Shown: piece by piece, positions 25,021 to 34,652 of the stretch
Layout of the letters: every line of letters begins with the position of its first letter
Numbering within the stretch: the first letter of the stretch is position 1
Source of the DNA: Lachnospiraceae bacterium
GTDB lineage: Bacteria; Bacillota; Clostridia; Lachnospirales; Lachnospiraceae
NCBI GenBank assembly: GCA_017558145.1
Contig: JAFYWF010000090.1
Span: 1-51,200 of the forward strand
DNA length: 51,200 bases
Reading direction: 5' to 3'
The notes under the pieces: generated by a model
The model's input: the letters and a program-made list of their open reading frames with translations, nothing else
The model's database searches: none
What the model was told of the DNA's origin: nothing
Position numbers and translations under genes: made by a program

Positions 25021-25924
25021 TATTATGTTGAAATAAAAAATTTTGCATATCAGAAGGAAGAGGCGCAGAGAATTTTAATAACTCATTAGTTACGGGATGT
25101 TTGAAACTAATACGATAGGCATGTAAAGCTTGTCTAGGTAATAAGGTTGCAGATGTCTTTGTATTATATAAGGTATCTCCAACTAATGGTGTATTCATAG
25201 CTGACATATGAGTACGAATCTGATGAGTTCTTCCGGTACCTAATTGGAAGGCGCATAAGGAAAAAGTTTCAAATTGTGCCATTTGATAGTAGTGTGTTAT
25301 TGCTGATTCACCATGAAGTAAATTGATTTCCCGTTCAATGGTGGAACCAGGTTTTCTTCCAATAGGCAATGTAATTGTTCCATATTTTTTATCTAAATGA
25401 CCGTCCAAAATTGCTAAATATAATCGTTTTATTTTTCTGTTTTGCATTTGTGTGGCTAAAACATTTGCAGAGTACATATTTTTTGCCAAAATAGTCAATC
25501 CTGTAGTGTCACGGTCCAATCGATTAATACAGCGAAAGGTGAAAGGGGTGTTGCGAATAATTTCATAATAGTAAGTGGCAGCATTAGCTAATGTATTATC
25601 ATAGTTATTTTGGGATGGATGAATTGGCATATTAGCAGGTTTATTAATTACAACTAAATCTTCATCCTCATATAAAATGGGAAATGGAAGATTAGAAGGA
25701 ACTACATGTTCGTTTGAACTATTTTCCTGGATGTGAATTATTAATTCTTGATTTGCTTGTAAACGATAGTTTACATACATCCATTCATTATCTATAAGGA
25801 TACTACGATCCATTTTTTTTAATTCTTTTATGTTTTGAGAAGAAAATCCTTGTTTTTTTAAATAATCGGATATCGTTAGGTTATGATCGGATTCTGTTAT
25901 AAGATAAGAAAGTTTACGTTCCAT
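25007..25924 (-). CDS. RluA-family pseudouridine synthase
   Basis: The 305-residue enzyme isomerises uridines in rRNA (or tRNA). It has an N-terminal S4-like RNA-binding region (about residues 13-70) and a catalytic domain beginning at FPILYEDEDLVVINKPANMPIHPS. The catalytic Asp is in NRLDRDTTG, matching the HRLDxxTSG motif with Asn replacing the usual His. A GGAGG ribosome site precedes the ATG. Which position is modified (RluC, RluD or RluB group) cannot be told reliably. Confidence 0.9.
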   Translation of the reverse strand: MERKLSYLITESDHNLTISDYLKKQGFSSQNIKELKKMDRSILIDNEWMYVNYRLQANQELIIHIQENSSNEHVVPSNLPFPILYEDEDLVVINKPANMPIHPSQNNYDNTLANAATYYYEIIRNTPFTFRCINRLDRDTTGLTILAKNMYSANVLATQMQNRKIKRLYLAILDGHLDKKYGTITLPIGRKPGSTIEREINLLHGESAITHYYQMAQFETFSLCAFQLGTGRTHQIRTHMSAMNTPLVGDTLYNTKTSATLLPRQALHAYRISFKHPVTNELLKFSAPLPSDMQNFLFQHNIKMV

Positions 25925-26008
25925 ATTTGCCTCCTTTCTAATGGATATTTTTTAAGATAAGGGAAGTATATGTCTTCTGTCAATACTAATAAAATGAAGA
26001 AAAAGATA

Positions 26009-26037
26009 TTAACAAACATAGGGACATATGATAAAAT
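26009..26037 (+). promoter_or_regulatory. Probable promoter of the lactonase gene
   Basis: TTAACA at 26009-26014, a 17-base spacer and TAAAAT at 26032-26037. Confidence 0.6.
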
Positions 26038-26074
26038 TTACAAAAAAGAGAATCAATACTGAAAGGATAGGAAC

Positions 26075-27127
26075 ATGGAAAAAGAAAAATATATTGCATA
26101 TGTTTCAACCTATACCATGGGTGAGAATCAGTATGGTATTAAAATATATGATGTGGATTTAGAAAATGGAAGATTTTTACCTAAAGATCAGGTGGAAATT
26201 ACAAATTCATCTTATATTACAATATCCCATAGCCGTAAATTTTTATATTCCATTACAGATTTTGGGGTAGAAGCTTATAAAATAAAAAAAGATGGCAGTC
26301 TTACGGAAATTAATCGTGGTAACATTAATGGGATGAGAGGATGTTATTTATCTACAGACTATGAAGATAAATTTTTGTTTGTAGCCGGCTATCATGATGG
26401 AAAAGTTACTGTACTTCGTTTGAAAGAAAATGGCGGAGTTGGTGAGATTACTGATGAAATATATCATAGGGGATTAGGAAGTATTGCTGAGCGTAATTTC
26501 CGTCCTCATATCAATTGTGTAAAAATGTCAAGAGATAATAAATATTTATTTGCTGCTGATTTAGGTATGGATCATGTAAATGTTTACAAGGTAGATTATG
26601 TTACCGGAAAACTAAAACTTGTAGATATTATTCGTAGTGAACAGGAGTCAGCACCTAGACATTTAAAATTTAGCAGAGATGGAAGATTTCTTTATATTGT
26701 ACATGAATTAAAGAATTATATCGATGTGTATTCATATATGAACGAGAATAATAGTCCGGAATTTGAAAAAATTCAGACGATATCAACATTGAATGAGTAT
26801 CATGCCAGTTTAAGTGCGGCAAGTGCATTAAAATTGTCTGTAGATCATAGATATTTATTAAGTACTAATGCGGGAGATAATAGTGTAATTGTTTATAATA
26901 TGGATGAAGAGACGGGATTACTATCAAAAAATTTCTGTCTTCCTGTTAGTGGTGATTATCCTAAGGATGCATCTTTATTTCCAGATAACAAACATTTGGT
27001 TTCCTTAAATCATGAAACAGATACCATGACATTTTTCAACGTAGATTTGGAAAAGGGATTATTGGTTATGAATGGAAAAGAAATGAAAGTAGATAAGCCA
27101 AATTGTATTATTTTTCATAAATTGTAA
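26075..27127 (+). CDS. Lactonase family beta-propeller protein (6-phosphogluconolactonase-like)
   Basis: The 350-residue soluble protein has the repeated blade pattern of the YbhE/Pgl lactonase family: YIAYVSTYT at the N-terminus, several SRDGRFLY/HRYLLSTNAGDN type blades, and FPDNKHLVSLNHETD near the end. Members hydrolyse 6-phosphogluconolactone in the pentose phosphate pathway, or similar lactones. AAAGGAT lies well placed before the ATG. No zwf or gnd gene is adjacent, so the substrate is inferred from family. Confidence 0.85.
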   Translation: MEKEKYIAYVSTYTMGENQYGIKIYDVDLENGRFLPKDQVEITNSSYITISHSRKFLYSITDFGVEAYKIKKDGSLTEINRGNINGMRGCYLSTDYEDKFLFVAGYHDGKVTVLRLKENGGVGEITDEIYHRGLGSIAERNFRPHINCVKMSRDNKYLFAADLGMDHVNVYKVDYVTGKLKLVDIIRSEQESAPRHLKFSRDGRFLYIVHELKNYIDVYSYMNENNSPEFEKIQTISTLNEYHASLSAASALKLSVDHRYLLSTNAGDNSVIVYNMDEETGLLSKNFCLPVSGDYPKDASLFPDNKHLVSLNHETDTMTFFNVDLEKGLLVMNGKEMKVDKPNCIIFHKL

Positions 27128-27134
27128 TTTAAGA

Positions 27135-27170
27135 ATAATAGGGACTGTTCAAAACAGTCCCTTATTCATT
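27135..27170. terminator. Terminator between convergent lactonase and aroC genes
   Basis: A stem of about 13 bp (AATAGGGACTGTT with ACAGTCCCTTATT, slight offset) with AT-rich flanks. Confidence 0.6.
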
Positions 27171-27211
27171 TGGGTGTAATAATATATTAAAAAATATAAT
27201 CAAAACAGTTT

Positions 27212-28312
27212 TTATTTTTTATAAAAGTTTAAAATAGAATCTAATTTAGCAGTCATATTTAAAAGCAAAGCATCTAAAATAGTAAGAGCAGCCATAGCTT
27301 CAACGACTACAACAGCACGAGGAACAATCACAGGATCGTGTCGTCCTTTAATATTAATAGTTATTTCTTCACCGCTATTTGTTACTGTTTCCTGGGAAGT
27401 AAAAATAGATGGTGTTGGTTTAATATGAGCCCTCATTATTAATGGTGCACCATCACTGATACCACCCAAGGTACCTCCTGAATGGTTTGTCTTTTTAGAA
27501 ATTCCATCTTCTGTAATAGTAAAAGCATCATTGTTTTCGGATCCTTTTAATAAGGAAGCGCGAGTTCCTTCGCCGATTTCAAAAGCTTTCACAGCTCCAA
27601 TGGAAACCAAAGCTTTTGCAAGGTTTGCATCTAGTTTTTCAAAGACAGGATCTCCAAGTCCTACAGGTAATCCTTCTACCTGACATTCAATTACTCCACC
27701 GGCAGAATCATGGTTTGTCATACATTCTTTTAAATAGTTTTCGGCAGCCTTACTCGCATCTAAATCAGGCATACAAGTAGGAGTTGTTAATATAGCAGAA
27801 GCATCAAAGTTATTTTCATCGATAGTGATAGGGCCAATGGAACGTGTAAAAGTAGTAAAATAGATTCCCATTTGTTTTAAAATTAAAATTGCTACAGCAC
27901 CTGCTGCAACTCTTCCTATCGTTTCTCTACCGGATGAGCGACCACCACCACGATAATCTCTAAATCCGTATTTCTCATGGAAGGTATAATCTGCATGGCC
28001 GGGACGATATGCAGATGAAATCTGTGTATAATCATGAGAACGTTGTGAAGTGTTTTCCACCCACATAGAAATAGGAGTACCTGTTGTTTTCCCTTCAAAT
28101 ATACCGGATAGAATAGAAATCTTGTCGTCTTCTTTTCGTGGTGTTGAAAAAATAGATTGTCCAGGTTTTCTTCGGTTTAAAAATTGTTGAATGTCTTCTT
28201 CACATAAGGAAAGACCTGCAGGGCATCCGTCAATTACTACACCAATTCCTTTTCCATGGGATTCTCCCCAAGTAGATATTCTAAATATTGTTCCGTATGT
28301 AGAGCCGGCCAT
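27212..28312 (-). CDS. aroC: Chorismate synthase
   Basis: The enzyme converts 5-enolpyruvylshikimate-3-phosphate to chorismate with reduced FMN, the last shikimate pathway step. The 366-residue protein shows the signatures GESHGKGIGVVIDGCP near the N-terminus, YRPGHADYTFHEKYGFRDYRGGGRSSGRET in the middle and GRHDPVIVPRAVVVVEAM near the end. A GGAGG ribosome site precedes the start. It stands alone, divergent from the VanY gene. Confidence 0.96.
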   Translation of the reverse strand: MAGSTYGTIFRISTWGESHGKGIGVVIDGCPAGLSLCEEDIQQFLNRRKPGQSIFSTPRKEDDKISILSGIFEGKTTGTPISMWVENTSQRSHDYTQISSAYRPGHADYTFHEKYGFRDYRGGGRSSGRETIGRVAAGAVAILILKQMGIYFTTFTRSIGPITIDENNFDASAILTTPTCMPDLDASKAAENYLKECMTNHDSAGGVIECQVEGLPVGLGDPVFEKLDANLAKALVSIGAVKAFEIGEGTRASLLKGSENNDAFTITEDGISKKTNHSGGTLGGISDGAPLIMRAHIKPTPSIFTSQETVTNSGEEITINIKGRHDPVIVPRAVVVVEAMAALTILDALLLNMTAKLDSILNFYKK

Positions 28313-28501
28313 AATAAAACCTCCAAGCTTGATATATTTTTCTTTTCTTCGTTATCTCAGTATAGCCATAGAAAGATTAAATTTCAAGATAACTAAGGAA
28401 AATGTTGGTTTTTCGTAAAAAAAGAGTGTACAAAAAGAACTTCTATGGTATAGTAGGTTAAGTGAGATTGTAAAAGTTTTGGATAGAAAGCTTGAGGTTT
28501 T

Positions 28502-29533
28502 ATGAAAAATACATGGAGAGAGAGACAAGTTTCTAAGTGTATAAAATTTGGTAATAAATATCGTTTTTTTAAGCCTTTGATGTTGCTTCTCATTGTTTTC
28601 ATTGTCGCAATTGATCGCACACGAATTGCTATTTATGGAAGTCGAAAAAAAATATTGGGAGTTGCTATTGCTTTTTTTGTTTTTTTGATTAGTAATAGTT
28701 TTTCGACACCTGTATTTCAATATCAGTCAGTAGTTGCATTGGATCAGGATGAACAGGAAAGCGAAGAAATTGAAAACCTGGAAAACCTACAGGAGGAGAG
28801 TAGCGAAGAAGAAACGATAGAAGAATTGCAAAACCTTGAAATAGAAGGGGAAGTGCTTACGGAAGAAGAAGATTTATATTCTGTAGATGAGATTTTACAA
28901 AATACTCAAATGAATCAATACATTGACAATGAGACCGATATGACAGAAGGATATGAATTTTCAAAAGAAGATTGGAATTTGTTATTAGTGAATAAACAAC
29001 ATCCTATTCCTGAAAATCATACAGTTGAATTGGGAACTATTGCGGGATCAATGAAATGTGATGCGAGAATTTTACCTGAATTATTTGCTATGTTGCAAGC
29101 GGCAAAGAATGATGGTATTTATTTGTCTGTATGTTCTCCATATAGAGATCTTTCGCGTCAGGAAATGCTTTTTAATCGTAAGATTAGATTGTATATGGGC
29201 TATGGTTATTCTTATATGGATGCATATATAAAGGCATCTGAATATGTTATGGTGCCTGGATCCAGTGAACATCAGATTGGTTTGGCCTTGGATATTATAT
29301 CTAATAATTATACTTCTTTGGATGAAGGATTTGAAAAAACAGATGCTGGAAAATGGCTGAAAGAACATTGTGATGAATATGGCTTTATTTTAAGATATCC
29401 AAAAGGAAAAGAACATATTACAGGAATAGGTTATGAGCCTTGGCATTTTAGATATGTTGGTAAAGCAGCAGCAACCATTATTATGGATAATGAAATTACA
29501 TTAGAAGAATTTGTGGAAAGTATTTCTGAATAA
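28502..29533 (+). CDS. VanY-type D-alanyl-D-alanine carboxypeptidase
   Basis: The 343-residue zinc peptidase trims the terminal D-Ala from peptidoglycan stem peptides. Its catalytic domain spans about residues 175-330: SEHQIGLALD with zinc ligands His257 and Asp264, and EPWHFRY with His315. The N-terminal 70 residues hold two hydrophobic segments (about 24-38 and 51-69) separated by a basic loop. An acidic Glu-rich linker of about 60 residues comes next, an unusual anchoring for this family. GAGG lies 5-6 bases before the ATG. Possible promoter boxes TGTACA and TATAGT lie just upstream. No vancomycin-resistance genes are adjacent, so ordinary cell-wall maturation is inferred. Confidence 0.88.
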   Translation: MKNTWRERQVSKCIKFGNKYRFFKPLMLLLIVFIVAIDRTRIAIYGSRKKILGVAIAFFVFLISNSFSTPVFQYQSVVALDQDEQESEEIENLENLQEESSEEETIEELQNLEIEGEVLTEEEDLYSVDEILQNTQMNQYIDNETDMTEGYEFSKEDWNLLLVNKQHPIPENHTVELGTIAGSMKCDARILPELFAMLQAAKNDGIYLSVCSPYRDLSRQEMLFNRKIRLYMGYGYSYMDAYIKASEYVMVPGSSEHQIGLALDIISNNYTSLDEGFEKTDAGKWLKEHCDEYGFILRYPKGKEHITGIGYEPWHFRYVGKAAATIIMDNEITLEEFVESISE

Positions 29534-29552
29534 GAAATACTTTCCTTGCGTT
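29515..29552 (+). terminator. Possible terminator overlapping the VanY stop
   Basis: A 12-bp perfect stem (GGAAAGTATTTC and complement) includes the stop codon, but the T tail is weak. Confidence 0.4.
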
Positions 29553-29618
29553 GAAAATAATATGAAGTAATTCTTTTGATAGATTACTGGTTTATAGATA
29601 AAGCAAAGGAGTAATATT

Positions 29619-30749
29619 GTGTATAAAGTTTTAAAGCAAGAAGGAAGAGCAAAACGAGCAGAATTTCAAACTGTTCATGGTACCATTCAGACGCCTGTGT
29701 TTATGAATGTAGGTACTGTTGCAGCCATAAAAGGTGCAGTATCCACCGAAGATTTAAATCATATTAAATGTCAGGTAGAATTATCTAATACATATCATCT
29801 TCATGTAAGAACAGGAGATAAGGTAATTAAGGAATTAGGTGGTCTTCATAACTTTATGAATTGGGACAAGCCTATTTTAACCGATTCAGGTGGGTTCCAG
29901 GTGTTTTCTTTATCCGGGCTTCGTAAGATTAAAGAAGAAGGGGTATATTTTAATTCTCATATTGATGGACGTAAAATTTTTATGGGACCGGAAGAAAGTA
30001 TGCAGATTCAGTCCAATCTTGCCTCTACGATAGCAATGGCATTTGATGAATGTGCACCTGCAAAAGCAACCAGAGAGTATGTTATTCCTTCTGTAGAAAG
30101 AACGACAAGATGGTTAGAACGTTGTAAAATAGAAATGTCCCGTTTGAATAGTTTAGAGGATACTATTAACAAAAATCAATTGTTGTTTGGTATTAATCAG
30201 GGAGCAATTTATGCAGATATTCGTATCGAACATGCAAAAAGAATCCGTGAAATGGAGTTAGATGGTTATGCAGTTGGAGGCCTTGCAGTAGGTGAAACAC
30301 ACGAAGAAATGTATTATGTGTTAGAAGAAACTGTGCCCTATTTACCAGTTGATAAACCGACTTATTTGATGGGTGTTGGAACTCCTGCTAATATTTTAGA
30401 AGGTGTAGAGAGAGGGATTGATTTCTTTGACTGTGTATATCCAACCAGAAATGGTCGTCATGGACATTTGTATACGAATCATGGAAAAATTAATTTGTTT
30501 AATGCAAAATATGAGAAAGATATGCGTCCAATTGAAGAAGGGTGTCAGTGTCCGGCCTGTCAGAAATATTCAAGGGCTTACATTCGTCACTTGTTAAAAG
30601 CAAAAGAAATGCTTGGTATGAGACTTTGTGTTTTACATAACTTATATTTCTATAATACAATGATGGAAGAAATTAGAAACGCATTAGATGAAGGTAATTT
30701 TATGGCGTACAAGAAAGCCAAATTAGAAGGTATGGAAGCGAAACAGTAG
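29619..30749 (+). CDS. tgt: tRNA-guanine transglycosylase (queuine tRNA-ribosyltransferase)
   Basis: The enzyme exchanges guanine 34 for the queuosine precursor preQ1 in tRNAs with GUN anticodons. The 376-residue protein carries LTDSGGFQVFSLSG with the general base Asp, DFFDCVYPTRNGRHG with the nucleophilic Asp, and the zinc site CQCPACQ followed by the distal His (YIRHL). It starts with GTG, supported by AAGGAG 7 bases upstream. A terminator-like hairpin separates it from yajC. Confidence 0.96.
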   Translation: MYKVLKQEGRAKRAEFQTVHGTIQTPVFMNVGTVAAIKGAVSTEDLNHIKCQVELSNTYHLHVRTGDKVIKELGGLHNFMNWDKPILTDSGGFQVFSLSGLRKIKEEGVYFNSHIDGRKIFMGPEESMQIQSNLASTIAMAFDECAPAKATREYVIPSVERTTRWLERCKIEMSRLNSLEDTINKNQLLFGINQGAIYADIRIEHAKRIREMELDGYAVGGLAVGETHEEMYYVLEETVPYLPVDKPTYLMGVGTPANILEGVERGIDFFDCVYPTRNGRHGHLYTNHGKINLFNAKYEKDMRPIEEGCQCPACQKYSRAYIRHLLKAKEMLGMRLCVLHNLYFYNTMMEEIRNALDEGNFMAYKKAKLEGMEAKQ

Positions 30750-30788
30750 TGAATCGTACAAATCTTAATAAATAACTTGAAAGATTTT

Positions 30789-30823
30789 CGGTTTTTGTGT
30801 ATGCTAGAAAAGACCGTTTTTGT
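30789..30823 (+). terminator. Terminator between tgt and yajC
   Basis: An 8-9-bp stem (CGGTTTTT with GAAAAGACCG, one wobble) followed by TTTTTGT. Confidence 0.55.
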
Positions 30824-30849
30824 AAGATAATATTTAGGAGGAATGAAAA

Positions 30850-31167
30850 ATGGGTATTTTATTAAATGCTGAAGGAACAATGTTCGGAGGAATGAGTGCC
30901 GGATTCGTTATGGTAATTTATATCGTATTAATTTTTGGATTCGTTTACTTTGCATCTATTCGTCCTCAGAAAAAGGAACAGAAAAGAGTAGGAGCTATGC
31001 TTGCAGGTATGGAAATTGGTGACAGTGTACTTACAACTAGTGGTTTCTATGGTGTTTTAATTGATATTTCTGATGATACTGTAATCGTAGAATTTGGTAA
31101 TAACAAAAACTGTAGAGTTCCAATGCAGAAATCTGCAATTGCGCAAGTGGAAAAAGCAGGAGAATAA
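30850..31167 (+). CDS. yajC: Preprotein translocase subunit YajC
   Basis: The 105-residue protein has one transmembrane helix (about residues 18-36) followed by the family motif IRPQKKEQKR and the C-terminal domain with GDSVLTTSGFYGVLIDISDDTVIVE. YajC associates with SecDF at the Sec translocon. The tgt-yajC order is common in bacteria and supports both calls. An AGGAGG ribosome site precedes the ATG. Confidence 0.95.
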   Translation: MGILLNAEGTMFGGMSAGFVMVIYIVLIFGFVYFASIRPQKKEQKRVGAMLAGMEIGDSVLTTSGFYGVLIDISDDTVIVEFGNNKNCRVPMQKSAIAQVEKAGE

Positions 31168-31173
31168 GAAGAT

Positions 31174-31215
31174 AAAAAACAACGCAGACAAAATTTTGTC
31201 TGCGTTGTTTTTTTG
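31174..31215. terminator. Bidirectional terminator between yajC and pyrI
   Basis: A perfect stem of more than 14 bp (AAAACAACGCAGACA and complement) followed by TTTTTTT; serves both convergent genes. Confidence 0.9.
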
Positions 31216-31222
31216 TTTCATT

Positions 31223-31660
31223 TTAAAAGAAAGATCTGGCATCAAATTTTTCTTCGCAGTATTTGCAACGATAAACTTGTTTATTTCCATCAGAAAGCAC
31301 GAAAATATGAGGAAGTTCCTGCTCGATAGAAGTGATACATCTTGGATTCTTGCATTTAAATACATTTTTTACTTCTTTAGGTAAAATCAATTCTTTTTTC
31401 TCAACGATTTCCCCATCTTTTATTACGTTAACGGTAATGTTATGATCAATAACAGCAAGAACATCAAGATTGATATTTTCAAGATCGCACTCAACTTTTA
31501 ATAAATCTTTAGCTCCCATTTTATTACTTTTTGCATTCATAATCATAGCAACGGTACAATCTAATTTATCTAACTGAAGATGATGATAAATAGACATGCT
31601 TTTACCTGCGGGAATATGGTCTAAAACAAATCCTTTTTCAATACGTCCAACATTTAACAT
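31223..31660 (-). CDS. pyrI: Aspartate carbamoyltransferase regulatory subunit
   Basis: The 145-residue chain binds nucleotide effectors in its N-terminal domain and zinc in its C-terminal domain, here CxxxxC in KCKNPRCI and CxxC in YRCKYCEE. It joins with PyrB into the allosteric ATCase holoenzyme that starts pyrimidine synthesis. It lies 20 bases after pyrB with a GGAGG ribosome site in one operon. Confidence 0.95.
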   Translation of the reverse strand: MLNVGRIEKGFVLDHIPAGKSMSIYHHLQLDKLDCTVAMIMNAKSNKMGAKDLLKVECDLENINLDVLAVIDHNITVNVIKDGEIVEKKELILPKEVKNVFKCKNPRCITSIEQELPHIFVLSDGNKQVYRCKYCEEKFDARSFF

Positions 31661-31680
31661 ATGATACCTCCATTATTTCA

Positions 31681-32592
31681 TTATACCAATTCTAAAAGCG
31701 TAAGAATGAGAGCCATTCTTACATATACACCGTATTGTCCTTGTCTAAAGTATGCTGCTCGAGGATCCTGGTCTATTTCTACAGATATCTCATTTACCCT
31801 TGGGAGAGGATGAAGAACTAGCATATCATCTTTGGCCAAAGTCATTTTTGCTTTGTCTAAAACATAGAAATCCTTTAAACGAATATAATCTTCTTCATTA
31901 AAGAAACGTTCTCTCTGAACTCTAGTCATATATAATAAATCCAAAGTTGGCATAACGTCTTCTAAGCGGATAACTTCTTCGAATGGAATATTTTTTTCTT
32001 TTAAAATTTCAATAATATAATCCGGTACTTTTAATTCTTCAGGAGAAACAAATACAAATTTTATATTATCATATCTTGTTAAAGCTTTGATTAAGGAATG
32101 AACAGTTCGTCCAAATTTTAAATCTCCACAAAGACCAATCGTAAAATTATTTAATCGTCCTTTTAAAGAGCGAATGGTTAAAAGATCGGTTAATGTCTGA
32201 GTAGGATGCTGATGTCCCCCATCTCCGGCATTGATAACAGGGATAGAAGCAGCTTGGGAAGCAACCATGGCAGAGCCTTCTTTAGGATGTCTCATGGCAC
32301 AGATATCTGTATAGGCAGATATCATTCGAATGGTATCAGATACACTTTCTCCTTTGGCGGCAGAAGAAGAACCGGCGTCAGAAAATCCTAAAACATGTCC
32401 ACCTAATTGTAACATTGCAGATTCGAAACTTAATCGTGTACGAGTGCTAGGTTCATAAAAACATGTAGCTAAAATTTTTCCATCACAAGCATGAGCATAT
32501 TTTGCTTTATTATTTTCAATATCATTGGCAAGATCGAACAGTTTTTCTAATTCTTCTACTGTAAAATCTAAAGGAGTAATTAAATGTCTCAT
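31681..32592 (-). CDS. pyrB: Aspartate carbamoyltransferase catalytic subunit
   Basis: The 303-residue enzyme makes carbamoyl aspartate from carbamoyl phosphate and aspartate. Visible signatures are the carbamoyl-phosphate motif [16 protein letters not shown], the [12 protein letters not shown] segment and the C-terminal HPLPRVNEI. Length is standard. AAAGGAA lies upstream of the ATG. A short GC-rich hairpin (32638-32658) lies in the leader. Confidence 0.96.
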   Translation of the reverse strand: MRHLITPLDFTVEELEKLFDLANDIENNKAKYAHACDGKILATCFYEPSTRTRLSFESAMLQLGGHVLGFSDAGSSSAAKGESVSDTIRMISAYTDICAMRHPKEGSAMVASQAASIPVINAGDGGHQHPTQTLTDLLTIRSLKGRLNNFTIGLCGDLKFGRTVHSLIKALTRYDNIKFVFVSPEELKVPDYIIEILKEKNIPFEEVIRLEDVMPTLDLLYMTRVQRERFFNEEDYIRLKDFYVLDKAKMTLAKDDMLVLHPLPRVNEISVEIDQDPRAAYFRQGQYGVYVRMALILTLLELV

Positions 32593-32636
32593 AATTTAGT
32601 TCCTTTCTTTTTTTAATTGGACTTTGCGAAACATAA

Positions 32637-32659
32637 GCTGTCACAAAATCTGTGACAGC
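32637..32659 (-). promoter_or_regulatory. Hairpin in the pyrB leader
   Basis: A perfect 9-bp stem (GCTGTCACA and complement) with a 5-nt loop lies 45 bases upstream of pyrB. It lacks a T tail, so it is not a simple terminator; a role in pyrimidine control is only a possibility. Confidence 0.35.
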
Positions 32660-32759
32660 CACTTAAAAGTTTAGATTTAAAGATATTATTATAAATGATT
32701 TTTTTTTATTTTATCATAAAGAATAAAGGGATTCAATGAAAAAAGTTGGTGTGATAACA

Positions 32760-32788
32760 TTGCATTGTGCATGCTTTTCAAGTAAAAT
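32760..32788 (+). promoter_or_regulatory. Probable promoter of the PH-domain gene
   Basis: TTGCAT at 32760-32765, a 17-base spacer and TAAAAT at 32783-32788. Confidence 0.5.
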
Positions 32789-32829
32789 GAAATTAGTTTT
32801 TATGTATTGATAGAAAGGAAGAGATATAA

Positions 32830-33216
32830 ATGGCAATTTATAGAGAAAGAAAAAGACTTTTATTATTTGGTCTTCCTTGGACTTTTACGAAGTATGAAGT
32901 TAAAGATGACATGATTACGATTGATTCTGGTTTTTTTAATGTAATAGAAAATGATTGTTATATGTACAAGGTACAGGATGTACAGTTAAAAATATCTTTG
33001 TGGGAAAGAATGTGGAAATTGGGAACTGTAGTTTGTTTTACGGGAGATAAAACTAATCCTACATTAGAATTGGTACACATTAAAAATGCCAAAGAAATTA
33101 AAAGTTTTATATTACAGGCGTCTGAGGAAGCACGTTTAAAGAGACGGGTTTTAACAACTATGGATATTACCGGTAATGGAACGGTTGATGAAGAACATGA
33201 TTTAGATAATAACTAA
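32830..33216 (+). CDS. Bacterial PH-domain (bPH2, YdbS-like) protein
   Basis: The 128-residue protein is a single PH-like domain of the bPH2 type: LPWTFTKYEVKDDMITIDSGFFNVIENDCYMYKVQDVQL, ending in a strand and helix (AKEIKSFIL). A charged C-terminal tail follows. Unlike YdbS/YdbT, no transmembrane helices are present, so it is a free-standing domain. Function unknown. AAAGGAAGAG precedes the ATG. Confidence 0.8.
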   Translation: MAIYRERKRLLLFGLPWTFTKYEVKDDMITIDSGFFNVIENDCYMYKVQDVQLKISLWERMWKLGTVVCFTGDKTNPTLELVHIKNAKEIKSFILQASEEARLKRRVLTTMDITGNGTVDEEHDLDNN

Positions 33217-33221
33217 GAAGA

Positions 33222-33258
33222 TAAGCTGTCGTAAAGAAATTTTGACAGCTTTTATTTT
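33222..33258 (+). terminator. Terminator after the PH-domain gene
   Basis: An 8-bp stem (AAGCTGTC with GACAGCTT) and a T-rich tail. Confidence 0.65.
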
Positions 33259-33335
33259 CGTTAAATTCATAAGATGAGTAATGATAGTAAACAAGGAATT
33301 TAATTATTTTATCATTGTAGGAAAGTGAGTTAATT

Positions 33336-34652
33336 ATGAAATATCAAGAAGCAATGGAATATATAGATTCTTGTGCTGCTTATGGAATTGTACCTGGTCT
33401 TGAGAGTATAATTGAGCTATTGCGTCGTTTAGATAATCCTGAAAAATTCAATAAATTTATTCATATTGCAGGTACCAATGGGAAAGGATCTACTTTGGCA
33501 TTTATATCTACGGCATTGATGCAAAATGGATACAAAGTGGGAAGATATGTTTCACCAACAATTGTAGAATATAGAGAAAGATTTCAAATTCAAGGGAAAC
33601 CAATCTCCAAAGCAGAAGTTGCAAGGCTGATGGAGCAGGTAGCTGTGCATGCTGATGCTATGGAACAAGAAGGATTTTCACATCCAACGCCTTTTGAAAT
33701 AGAAACGGCTATGGCGTTTCTTTTATTCAAAGAAAAAAAATGCGATTTCGTAGTGTTGGAGACGGGAATGGGAGGCTTATTAGATGCTACCAATGTTATA
33801 GAGAATACCTTGATTGCAGTCTTGACTTCCATTGATAAAGATCATAGTGCTTATTTAGGTGAAAGTTTGGAAGAAATTGCTACACAAAAAGCAGGAATTA
33901 TTAAAAATAATTGTGTTGTAGTTTCAGCATGTCAAGAAGAACCAATAGAGGATGTAATAAAAAAAACAGCTTATAGTAAAGGCGCTTCTGAAATAGTTTT
34001 CTTAAATAGCAAAGATATAAAAAAGATAAAGTATGGATTGCAAAAAACAAGATTTTCTTATAATAATATGGAAAAAGTAGAGATTTCATTGTTGGGTTCA
34101 TATCAGATAAAAAATGCTGCATTGGCTTTAGAAGTTTTAAACCAATTACAAAGATTAGGATATCAACTGAAAGAAGAAAAAATTAGAAAAGCTTTTATAA
34201 AAACGAATTGGCCTGCCAGATTTCAGATTTTAGATAGAAAACCTTATTTTATTGTAGATGGAGCTCATAATCCTGCGGCAGCCAAAGAACTTAGGAGTTC
34301 TTTGGAGTTTTATTTTACAAATAAGAAAATAATCTATATAATGGGGATGTTCAGAGATAAAGATTATACGACAGTCATTGATCATACATGTGATTTGGCT
34401 AGTCATATTATTACAGTTTCAAAAAAAGGAAATCCAAGAGCTTTATCAGCGCTTGAGTTGGGAGAGCAGGTAGCCAAGGTAAACCCGATGGTTACAGTAG
34501 CTGATAGTGTAGAAGAAGCAGTGGAATTATCATATCTTTTAGCTGACAGGGATACGGTTATTGTTGCGTTTGGCTCATTAGCTTATTTGGGTGATTGCAT
34601 GAAAGCAGTAGCCTGTCGTAAAGAGATGGGAAAGGATACACATGGTCAATAA
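33336..34652 (+). CDS. folC: Folylpolyglutamate / dihydrofolate synthase
   Basis: The 438-residue Mur-ligase-fold enzyme adds glutamates to dihydropteroate or tetrahydrofolate using ATP. Key signatures are [17 protein letters not shown] (P-loop), the metal-binding [21 protein letters not shown] and VDGAHNPAA. It heads the folate cluster and overlaps folE by 11 bases, so the two are translationally coupled. Confidence 0.94.
   Translation: MKYQEAMEYIDSCAAYGIVPGLESIIELLRRLDNPEKFNKFIHIAGTNGKGSTLAFISTALMQNGYKVGRYVSPTIVEYRERFQIQGKPISKAEVARLMEQVAVHADAMEQEGFSHPTPFEIETAMAFLLFKEKKCDFVVLETGMGGLLDATNVIENTLIAVLTSIDKDHSAYLGESLEEIATQKAGIIKNNCVVVSACQEEPIEDVIKKTAYSKGASEIVFLNSKDIKKIKYGLQKTRFSYNNMEKVEISLLGSYQIKNAALALEVLNQLQRLGYQLKEEKIRKAFIKTNWPARFQILDRKPYFIVDGAHNPAAAKELRSSLEFYFTNKKIIYIMGMFRDKDYTTVIDHTCDLASHIITVSKKGNPRALSALELGEQVAKVNPMVTVADSVEEAVELSYLLADRDTVIVAFGSLAYLGDCMKAVACRKEMGKDTHGQ

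Noticed and set aside
28352..28720. Minus-strand frame opposite the VanY gene start
   Set aside because: It is antisense to the VanY N-terminus with a biased, low-complexity composition and no ribosome site.
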